Positions 25,301-37,300 of a stretch of DNA of 64,000 bases are shown here, piece after piece; positions within the stretch are counted from its first letter, which is position 1; each line of letters opens with the position of its first letter. A program made the position numbers and the translations under genes. The notes below the pieces were generated by a model that ran no database searches, was not told where the DNA came from, and saw nothing but the letters and a program-made list of their open reading frames with translations. Origin of the DNA: Apostichopus japonicus (Eukaryota > Echinodermata > Holothuroidea > Aspidochirotida > Stichopodidae); NCBI RefSeq assembly GCF_037975245.1, contig NC_092568.1:42087631-42151630 (forward strand). Direction: 5' to 3'.

Positions 25301-28300
25301 CAGCCCTCAGGTCAGTGAATGACGTCACTGTGATGATCTTTTCTGTGGTGAACTGTTCAGTACGGAGCTGTGCGTGCATTTCGTGTCAGCATAACTGTTA
25401 TTTTCCGGCGTAATGTTCAAGACATAAATAGATAATGAATATCATAGTGTTTCTTGATTTCTTCACCACGTGTTTACAAGTTTTTTTTACGAAATTTGAG
25501 GTGATTTCGCAATGATTTCCCAATATCTGAAGAGGTAACTCGCAAGCTGACCCAAAGTAACGTAGATCTCAAGATCACGTTTTTGGCGGGTTTTATACAG
25601 AGTGATGTATGAATGTGCTCACTTACCAGTCAAACTGGCACAATAACAATAGTGATGATAGTCTCAAACGTAGATTAGTATAACATCCGAAAGAAAATCC
25701 AAAGTTCTAAACAAAGTAGATTCGCTTGTATGCACTGGGCCTACTGTAAAACATAAACGTTCCTTGTTCCGTGCGTCATTAAATCCAACAGAAAGGTTTC
25801 ATTGAGCTTGAAATACAACCGCATTTGAACTCAATCGAGTTGTTAGTCTAGATCGAACAATTTTCTCACTACATGCAATGCCTATTGCGTTTATTCACAT
25901 GCATGCCTCGTGGTTTGGGCTTCAGGAGGAATCGTATTCTAGCCCAACTTCACGTAGGTCCGCAAACGGTACGTTCACACTGTGCAAACATAAGTGACAG
26001 TGTGCGCTACCGTAAGTAATACTTACACGATGTTTTGTTTCGCTCAAGCATACACACATTTCCTATTCGTATTACAGTTAAAGTGGTTTGGAGGGTATGA
26101 ACACATCTCTGCCCCAAAAAACTCTGCCTTAGCGACGTCCATGCCCCAATTGAAATTTGCACGTGGATTCTCTCCTCACATAGTCATTAGGTTGTTCACG
26201 TCTGACATGTCTTCCAGTTCCAACACTTACTGTTGCATTTATCTGGATATATATAAATAATGCGGCATAAAATCATCAATCTTTCAAACTTTTATTACTT
26301 TAGTGACCTTGCCACACGCAAATTTCAATTGGGCCCGAGAATCATCTTCTGTGAAGTGGGCAGAACAAACTTTCACATTCTTGCCATGAGAAACTCCTGG
26401 TGCGATGAAATCTTTCCTGGTTCTCCTCACAAATCGTATCCAGAGTTTCCGATATCTCTCACTACTTTTTCCGCTTGGAAAATTGAAAAAAAAACTTATT
26501 GTAGAGTCCACATTCGTTCTGTTGCATCCCCCTAAAATGCAATTTCTTGGATTTTGCTAGTGGTTTACGTTGTTTGTAGAGTCCAATATAGAGTAGGTTG
26601 CAACTAAACTTACACACTAAGTGCACACTGCTGAAGTACACTCACGTTGTTATCATCATAATGACGTCACATGTCACTGTAGATCACGTGATCATCATAT
26701 CGCTGTTCGCGAAAAGCCCAATTTTTGTTTAAAAAATCAACGAGTTTAGGAATTTTTTTTAAGCCTTTCCCAACATCGGATTGACTTTTTTTTTCACATG
26801 TGTAAAATGGAAACCAACTAGAATACTCTTGAATAAAATCGTATTTTTTCGACAATGGTGAAAAATCACTATCGTTCATCTTTAAGGTTACCCTGCAAGG
26901 TACCCCTGTTCTTATCTGGTGTGCAGCCACCCTTACCCTGATATACCTGGTATGTGCTACTGTCTTAAGGTTACCCTGCAAGGTCCCCCGGTTCTTATCT
27001 GGTGTGCAGCCACCCTTACCCTGGTATCTCTGATATGTGCTACTGTCTTAAGGATACCCTGCAAGGTACCCCTCTCCTGCTCTGGTGTTCAGCCACCCTT
27101 ACCTTGGTATCCCTGTTTTGTGCTACTGTCTTAAGGTTACCCTACAATGTACCCTCTTCGTACCTTATGTCCAGCCCCACCTACTCTGAGCACCTCATCC
27201 GGCTGCATGGCATCTATTGTCTCCTGGACTGCCTCTGTTCCATGAGACCGTGTGGTAGTGATTACTCTCTTGCCACCAAGCGAGTCCTTATTTTCACAGC
27301 CGAAACACCCAACACCGACGATACCCCACATGGTTCTCCCCATTGGTGCCCCAGGACCAGCCTGGTAGTTGTAATATGGTTGGTGTATCACACCACCAAC
27401 TGCTTTACCATTTACAGCTACACCAATTAAAACTGTCACATGATCCAGGAAGCCTGCCACATAAACAAATATGGAGTCACATTGTAATGATCTGTTTCAG
27501 ATTGATTCCACTGAAACAAACTTGAGATTGGAACATGGTCTCCATGACAACATATATGTCCGTCTTGCAAGGACTAAGCAACAAGACTATATGACGTAGA
27601 AGTGACCACAAATCAAAACAAAAACAACAACAACAATCTAAGAAACCTTTACTGAGGCCCATGATACTCATCTTGTCCTCAATTATGTACATTGCAACTG
27701 CTAAGTGTAACTGCATCGGCTATTTTTAGAACAGTTGTATATTTAGCAGAAGTTGACAATAAGAAAACAATCATCGTAAAAAAAAAAAGAGTTTGTGTAA
27801 TGGGCAGTTACTACTACACTGGAAGCATAATAGGGCAGTTACTACACTATTATCATTATTGGGCAGTTACTACACTGTTATCATTATTGGGCAGTTACTA
27901 CACTGGTATTATCATAGCAAGCAAACCGCTACTTGAGGTTGAAACAGCAATGTTTAGCAAGAGGTTGTGTAATGGGCAGTTACTACTACACTGGAATCAT
28001 AATAGGGCATTTACTACACTGGTATTATTATAGCTAATGCAAAAGGCTCCTTGAGGCTGAAACACAGCAATGTTAAAATCATTATAGTAAAAGGTTGTGT
28101 AATGGGCAGTTACTACTACACTGGAATCATAATAGGGCATTTACTACACTGGTATTATTATAGCTAATGCAAAAGGCTCCTCGAGGCTGAAACACAGCAA
28201 TGTTAAAAACATTTTAGCAAGAGGTTGTGTAATGGGCAGTTACTACTACACTGGAATCATAATAGGGCATTTACTACACTGGTATTATTATAGCTAATGC

Positions 28301-31300
28301 AAAAGGCTCCTTGAGGCTGAAACACAGCAATGTTAAAATCATTATAGTAAGAGGTGGTGTATTGGGCAGTTACTACTACACTGGAATCATAATAGGGCAT
28401 TTACTACACTGGTATTATTATAGCTAATGCAAAAGGCTCCTTGAGGCTGAAACACAGCAATGTTAAAATCATTATAGTAAGAGGTTGTGTATTGGGCAGT
28501 TACTACACTGGTATCATTATAGGGCAGTTACTACACTGGTATTATAATATTGCAAAAGGCTCCTTGAGGCTGAAACACAGCAATGTTAAAATCATTATAG
28601 TAAGAGGTTGTGTAATGGGCAGTTACTACTACACTGGAATCATAATAGGGCATTTACTACACTGGTATTATTATAGCTAATGCAAAAGGCTCCTTGAGGC
28701 TGAAACACAGCAATGTTAAAAACATTTTAGCAAGAGGTTGTGTAATGGGCAGTTACTACTACACTGGAATCATAATAGGGCATTTACTACACTGGTATTA
28801 TTATAGCTAATGCAAAAGGCTCCTTGAGGCTGAAACACAGCAATGTTAAAATCATTATAGTAAGAGGTGGTGTATTGGGCAGTTACTACTACACTGGAAT
28901 CATAATAGGGCATTTACTACACTGGTATTATTATAGCTAATGCAAAAGGCTCCTTGAGGCTGAAACACAGCAATGTTAAAATCATTATAGTAAGAGGTTG
29001 TGTATTGGGCAGTTACTACACTGGTATCATTATAGGGCAGTTACTACACTGGTATTATAATATTGCAAAAGGCTCCTTGAGGCTGAAACACAGCAATGTT
29101 AAAATCATTATAGTAAAAGGTGGTGTATTGGGCAGTTACTACACTGGTATTATTATAGGGCAGTTCCTAAAATGGTATTATTATAGCTAATGCAAAAGGC
29201 TCCTTGAGGCTGAAACACAGCAGTGTTAAAATCATTATAGTAAGAGGTTGTGTATTGGGCAGTTACTACACTGGTATTATTATAGGGCAGTTCCTACACT
29301 GGTATTATTATAGCTAATGCAAAAGGCTCCTTGAGGCTGAAACACAGCAGTGTTAAAATCATTATAGTAAGAGGTGGTGTATTGGGCAGTTACTACACTG
29401 GTATTATTATAGGGCAGTTCCTACACTGGTATTATTATAGCTAATGCAAAAGGCTCCTTGAGGCTAAAACACAGCAATGTTAAAATCATTATAGTAAGAG
29501 GCTGTGTATTGGGCAGTTACTACACTGGTATCAATATAGGGCAGTTACTACACTGGTATCATTCTAGCAAGCAAAAGGCTACTTGAGGCTGAAACGCAGC
29601 AATGTTCATATCATTTTAGCAAAGTTTTAACAATCTGAAGCTTACATATAATTATACAGCAAGTAAAAGGAAACGTGTGGGTCCAACTCTAGTATTTACG
29701 GCCTGCTTGTTCTCTTGATGAGGAACATGTTTGATATATCAAATTATTGAGCAATGCACTCACCCCAACAAAATGAATTCATTTGGAAATTTTATACCTA
29801 ACAGAATAAGCTATGAAATTGGTAATTGTACCAATATGCTTTGTTCCACCAGCTCTATATATATATATTTGTTTCAAATCTCAGATTTTGCATATGTCTA
29901 ATCACAAATTCACAAAGTATTAGAAATTTACACTACCTGAGTAACCTGACACAATATTGATCTAAATAAATCACCAACCGAGTATCCCAAACACACATAC
30001 GTTATTGAAAACCATCCATAAAATTGCAAATGCAGCAAAACATCTTTTATATTTGATATTAAAAACGAGATAGAAAAATTATTATTAATCCAGAGAAAGG
30101 GAATTGTAGCCAAAGGATAAACAGGAAACTGAGGAGGCACCTGTAAAGACATTTTCATTTTAGAATGAACTGCTTGAATACAAGTCCTCTGTGGCAGTCA
30201 AAATTGTTAGACATTGCAAACAAACATAATGCAAGGGTTTATTACTGCAAGAAAATCTAATAAAGAATCCACTTCTTGGATTGCTTCATAAGATTGTGCA
30301 TAATTCTAACCAAGGTTGAATATTTGCAGCAATTTGCATGGCATAATTCTGGAAAGTTTTACAGCTCAGAAACAAACGTTTTTTCAACATTTTTTAACAT
30401 AAGGTTACAATTCAGTGGAAATTAATCAAGAAGGTTTTGACAAACATTACAGGAATAATTGGACAAACTTAAAGACTGGTGGACAGCTGTCAGTAAACAC
30501 AACACTGGAACAACCTAATGAGATTACAAGTGATGTAAGTGGAGTGTTGTGAGCCACCCATGCTAGTGGACATTTAAACAGTCTAATTGCTAGATGTATG
30601 TAATTTTAATTTACCTTGAGTGTACTCTGTGGTGCCATCAACAGGGTCCACCCATATACAAACCTGAAAGAAATAAATCAAGAAAATATGATATATTTTA
30701 TAAATATTAGTGTCACTCAACCAAGTTAGTAATCAAACAGCAGCACCAAGGATGCAACATGACTGAGGTCAAAAACAACAACAACAACAGCATACAGTAC
30801 ATCTTCTTCATCTCTAGCCTGGACAAGATAGGCAGTTTAAGGGTTTAACAATGTTCCATTGAATTCTGTTTAGTTTCTTGTGTATCTCTTACTGACATCT
30901 ACCATTCCCTACTGTACCTTCTATTCACCAATCCCTCTGCCTCACCATGTTACTACCACTGTTCCCTTCCCTCTATTGTCACCAAATTCCATTCCATCCC
31001 AGTCCCCTCCCATAACCTCTACCCACCACATGGCAGGTTAATACCATGCCTTCAATAATGCCATGTTAAGCAATCAAACAAAACAATTAACTTTAAACTT
31101 ATGAAACTTAAGGAGTGGAATAAAGAAGGTCTACAGTTTTCCAGAATGTCAGCCATCAATGAGAGTGGCATTTCCTTAGAAAACATCTTGAAGTGAATCT
31201 ATGGATAGACCATTCAATTGATAAATCGATCTAGTGATGGATATTAATTATTCAAATTAGATCTTGAAATCTACATCAATTGTTCTAATCAATGAGTGGT

Positions 31301-34300
31301 GATAGTACTAGCATTTCAGATGTTTATAGGAATCTATCAATAAATCAATATCTGGTTCTGTAAGTTACCTCTCCTGGTTTTACATCCTTGAGGTCATCAG
31401 GGCATTTGACCTTAAGAACCTCCTCTGAATCTTTCATCTCAATCAGACTGTCATCCTGAGACAAATCCTGAGTAAAGAGAGAAAGATATATATGAGTTAT
31501 AAATAGTATACTACAAACGTTATAACTGTACAACACTAATGTAAGCAATATGTACCATAAGAGGTCAGACCTATACAGGAAAATAGACTTTGTAACATGC
31601 GTAATAATGTAACTTTGTACAAATACGTAATTAATGGAAATCAAAATATGAAAACAGCTACAGCATCAGCTGGTAAACTGAACTCTTTTGTGTTAACTTA
31701 ACAGTATATAAATGGGAAAATCCTCCAGTTCTGTGCAATGTCACTTTAATACCTCTTTCATACAGTAGTAGAAGAAGTACTTTATCCAAGTTCCACGGCC
31801 ATCTTCCACTCAAAGACCTACATGGAGATTTATCCAATTGTCTCTTCTTGATATCATTTGTTTAAAAGGAAGACACCACACACACACACACACACATGTA
31901 TGCCATTATCATCTCATACAGTAGGATGATGATTGTCATCAAAACAAGGTAGATTAAGTACTCAATGGCAGTCTAAAAGTAACTTGTCTATGAATGCAGC
32001 TGTGGGTTAAATTTTCAGCTGGTATGTAAAATACAGAATTAACATTAACATCTTGACTGATTTTTTAAAGAAAATTGCTGTTTGTCCCTAGGACAGCATC
32101 AATGATAGCCTCGATTCCCATTCCCCCCCTCCCCCCCCCCCAACAAAGAACAAGTAAAAAGAAAATGTCCTTCTCAGGAAAAAAATCAGTCCTTTTACAG
32201 AGCAACACGTTAATGTTTGACGACGACTTCCTTATCTAAAGGCATGTACTGTACTAAAAGTTAATCTTTCCTTTCCTAACATTGATATGAAAAGCCATTG
32301 TTTTAATTTAGCTTTTGTTATCAGATAGGCTCATCTCATTGACTTTACTGATATATGTTTGTCTAGTGGTTTTCCCTCTGATTATAGTACAACAGCTAAA
32401 CAGCTTATCATTCTGTTTTCATTTCATGTACTTTGGCATAAAATGGATATTCACAGCTAGACTTAACCAAAACAGTTAAAAAGTGTATACAAACTGTATG
32501 AAGGTCAGGATTGCTTTATCTCCAGATTTAAGTACTATCAGGCTACTTGTGTCTACATACCATGAATGACTGACAACCTTTACTGCACAACTTCAAATAC
32601 TTGATCATATCATAGATCTACAGTTTACAACCGAGGTGGGCAACCTTTTTGACTGAATGGGCCAGATATAGTGAAAAATTGACTGGGGCACACCTACTGT
32701 AACCAACGACCTGCTGTTGATTTCAAACCTTTGATTCCGAGGACTTCTAAGCAATAGGTGTGTGTACTTAATCTGTATTCACAAAAATATAATGTCAATA
32801 CAGTACAGTTCATAATTATTGGGGATAATAGGCCTACCTTACAGCATCATTAGTGCAGATAAATTCTAAGCAGCTAGCTCGTTTTTCTTGTGATGATGTA
32901 AATTAGTTTGATTTTCTTTCATTTTCTTAAGAAATCTCACAGGCCGAAAAAAAAATGGCCGCATGTGGCCCGCTGGCCGTAGGTTGCCCACCCCTGGTCT
33001 ACAAGGTGTTGCATGCCACACTACTACTCTACTAACACTGGGCTAACATGGTTTATTCATATTCCTACATTTGTGTTGCTATGGACACCTCCTACAGTAT
33101 CTATTACTAGTCAGTATCAATGTACTGGGCTAACATGATTTATTCATATTCCTACATTTGTGTTGCTATGGACACCTCCTATCTATTACTAGTCAGTATC
33201 AATGTACTGGGCTAACATGTACTCATATTCCTACATTTGTGTTGCTATGGACACCTATCTATTACTAGTCAGTATCAAAGTACTGGGCTAACATGATTTA
33301 TTCATATTCCTACATTTGTGTTGCTATGGACACCTCCAATCTATTACTAGTCAGTATCAATGTACTGGGCTAACATGATTTATTCATATTCCTACATTTG
33401 TGTTGCTATGGACACCTCCATTCTATTACTAGTCAGTATCATGGTACTGGGCTAACATGTATTCATATTCCTACATTTGTGTTGCTATGGACACCTATCT
33501 ATTACTAGTCAGTATCATTGTACTTGGCTTATATGTATTCATATTCCTACATTTGTGTTGCTATGGATACCTATCTATTACTAGCAGTATCAATGTACTG
33601 GGCTAACATGTATTCATATTCCTACATTTGTGTTGCTATGGACACCTACAGTATCTATTACTAGTCAGTATAATTGTACTGGGCTTACATGCATGTATTC
33701 ATATTCCTACATTTGTGTTGCTATGGACACCTTTCTATTACTAGTCAGTATCAATGTACTGCCAGGCTAACATGTACTCATATTCCCACATTTGTGTTGC
33801 TATGGACACCTATCTATTACTAGTCAGTATAAATGTACTGGGCTAACATGTATTCATATTCCTACATTTGTGTTGCTATGGACACCTCCATTCTATTACT
33901 AGTCAGTATCATTGTACTGGGCTTACATGTACAGTATTCATATTCCTACATATGTGTTGCTATGGACACCTCCAATCTATTACTAGTCAGTATCAATGTA
34001 CTGGGCTAACATGTATTCATATTCCTACATTTGTGTTGCTATGGACACCTATCTATTACTAGTCAGTATAAATGTACTGGGCTAACATGTATTCATATTC
34101 CTACATTTGTGTTCTATGGACATTTGTGTCGCTATGGATAACTAGAACTGCACTGCCTGAAAATATGCAGTATTGTAGTGCGCGTTAAGTGCTTGCAGGA
34201 TAAGGAAGAACTTTTCGGTTGTTCATGGTGTTATTTTTTGGGCGGACAACACACCAGGGAGTACTTACAAAGTGAGGGCGCTTGTGAGCTCAGAATAAGT

Positions 34301-37300
34301 TGACTAGCCTCTGAAACTGCAAATGTACAGAGACTACATAAAGGAAAACACTTTTCTTCTTTCTAAAAATATCATTCCAACTGCTTAGTAATTTTGCCTC
34401 TGTGCACTGCTGGTGGTATGTGATAACTTACTTAATTATTCCAGGCTGTAGAAACACTGTCATTGAGGACCATATCTGTGATATCAGCAGACCAATAAGA
34501 TCAATGCACGGCAACCATTGATAAACTGTTATATGATTAGATAAAGTAATCATAAATCTGAAAATGTCAATCACTTCATTGACTTTAACAACATCTACGC
34601 CAGTACCACGATAAGTAATAATTGTTAACATTCTTATTAATGTAAACAAGTATCTATGTACAAAGTTGAAGGGTTACTAGTTAGTGCTCAGTCATGTGAA
34701 CTACATGCTCATAGCTATTGCTCAAGTGGCAGTGTTGAAAAGATTTTGTTCTTTACCACTAAAATTCCTAGGATATGGATAGGCTTACTCACTTCCTCCT
34801 ACTCCCATCCCCCCCCAAAAAAACCCCCCAAAAGATCACCTTGCCGTGGAAATGCAGTGCTGTAGACCTCTCTCTAGGCTATTAATAATATAGGGTCTTT
34901 ACAATTAGCTCAGATACAGTACTATACTGTGGTAAAAATGAACGTGAACAGCTACTGTAACATTGTAATGCAGTAGAGAAAACTGCTGTACTATAGCTTC
35001 TGGGTCCCTGCAGTAACCCTTTAGTAACCCACTGTAGGATTCAGTAACCCTGCAGTAAACCTACTGTAGGATTCTGTAACCCTGCAGTAACCTACGGTAC
35101 AGTATGCTGCAGTAACCATGTGGTCAGATGCAGGATGCAGTAACCGTGCAGAAACCTACAGCATGATGCAGTTACCCTGCAGTAACCTACAGTAGGATGA
35201 GTAACCCTACAGTAAAATACAGTAGGCTGCAGGAACCCTGTGATCGGATGCAGGATGCAGTAGCCGTGCAGAAATCTACAGTCGGATGCAGTAACCGTGC
35301 AGAAACCTACAGTAGGATGCAGTAATCTACAGTAGGCTACAGTAACCTACAGCAGGCTGCAGCAACCCTGTGATTGGATGCAGGATGCAGTAACCGTGCA
35401 GTAACCTTCAGTAGGCCAGTAACCTACAGTAGGATGCAGTATCCTACAGTAGGATGCACTGACCCTGTGGTCGGATGCAGTAACCTACAGTACAGTAGGC
35501 TGCAGTAACCCTGCAGTTACCTACAGTAGGATGCAGTAACCTACAGTAGGCTGCAGGAAACCCTGTTGTGGGATGCAGTAACCCAGTAGTAACCTTCAGT
35601 TGGATCCACTAACCCTGGGGTAAGATACAGTAACCCTGTAGTAACCTTGGCTGCATTAATTCATCCAACCTTTGTGGAATGAAAAGGGGGTGTTGTAGAT
35701 CGCAGTGGGCTGGTCACCAAGAGTAGAGCCAGAGTGCAGTTGTCATGAGAAGACAGGTAAGTGGAGAGTGCAGTAATTTAATTGCTACCATCATACTGCA
35801 GTAAAGCAAACTACCATGTAGCTACATGGGTCCCTGCAGTAACCTTGGCATAAAAGTAAATAGCTACCACAGTAGTGCTTTTAAAGTACACTACTATACT
35901 ATCAGTGTTCCTGTAGCTATCTGGGTCCCTGCATTAACCTTGGCATGAAAGTAAATAGCTACCACAGTAGTGCTGTTAAAGTACACTACTATACTGTAGC
36001 TATCAGCGCAGTGGCAGGAAATGATGAACCCAGGTGAGTCTAAAGTTGTTCTGCAATCAGATCATCAGAAGAGTGATTAATGTGTTTATTAGAAGAACAA
36101 AACTGAAAGAACTGCACAATCGATCTGGCATGCCATCTCATCTTAAGTGCACCGGCAGCTTCCCAGGAATTCCAAGAAATGGATGCATCCCCTGGCAACA
36201 GTGCAGAAGAATTGATGAAGATGCAAGGACATTCAGCAACACTACCTTCTTCTAATGAAACACCAGTACTATTTCAGGTTATCTACCAGACAAGTCTTCG
36301 GCATGCTTATTGATCAATCTCTTGAACAGGAAACATCTCTCTTACTGTAGCTATATCATGAGAGCATATCAAGCTCTTCAGGCTAATTGAACATACAGTG
36401 GGCATAGCTTTGTAGATCAAATTTTAAGTTTTATTAGTTGTCTGCTCATAATTTGAAGATGTTAAAGGTCACCAGTATTGGCCCAGAATTTCAACACAAA
36501 TAATTTTGTGGAGATGATGACTGTCCAGATTCCTTTCAAGACTGAGGAGGATAACCAATTAGCTGATTCAATTTTCTATGGTCAGGAGAATGATTTTGAG
36601 GCTGACAGTAAAAGGTTTGTTGAAGGTTCTGCATATATTTGACCATTATTATGACTCTCTAGCTAAATTGGGGGAAATCATGGTTGCCCGAAGTCAAAGG
36701 TTAAATATATAGCAGTGGTTTGATCTGGGCTTTCCTGCAGTAGTTCAACAAAGGAAACTATGTGTACCTGAAAAGAGCCAAACCCATGACTAATCACAGG
36801 TAAGTTTACTGTACACTGTGTACAATAATAGCAAAAACCAACATACACAATGAATGACTGACAGGTCCAGGGGGAGCATTGCAGCATGTACATACTGTAT
36901 ATACCAAGTTGAACTTAAGCAGTTGTGTTTTTTGGATGATTTTTACATGTATGCAATCCAGTTTCCACACTCACCAATGAAAATCTACTGTACACAGGAA
37001 CTTGACATGCAGATGGCATTTACTTTAGACCTGAAGTGCATTAATCAAGCTTTCAGATTTGCCCACTGTTTTTATGACCTTTAACATCTACCATCCAGAA
37101 AGTCAAATGACTTAGTGATTTGAGAAGAAACTTTAGATACAATATTTTCTACCGATCTGAATTGCTTGGCAGAAATGTCAAGTCTTGCAGAATTGATTAA
37201 TGCGTACCTATGCAAAGAGGGTTGAAGGTCAAACAAAATTCACTTCTGCATAATCAGACTTATTCTGACTGTAACCAGAAACTGACCTTAAACGAACTTT

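Larger units (their letters stand above)
24819..27163. repeat. 83-bp minisatellite in bpnt1 intron 5, split by a transposon
   Basis: Three units lie at about 24868-25115 and just over three at 26882-27150, with GTGCAGCCACCC at exact 83-bp spacing (24902, 24985, 25068). The two halves are separated by a TTAA-flanked insertion (25116-26881). On the minus strand each unit resembles the last ~20 nt of exon 5 and the start of intron 5. A further relict of that junction is at about 24819-24853. Confidence 0.85.

Noticed and set aside
24900-27134. Repeated frames reading [13 protein letters not shown]
   Set aside because: Translations of the 83-bp minisatellite in the antisense direction to bpnt1.
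27692-29190. Short frames rich in [10 protein letters not shown]
   Set aside because: Translations of the 130-bp tandem array in a bpnt1 intron.
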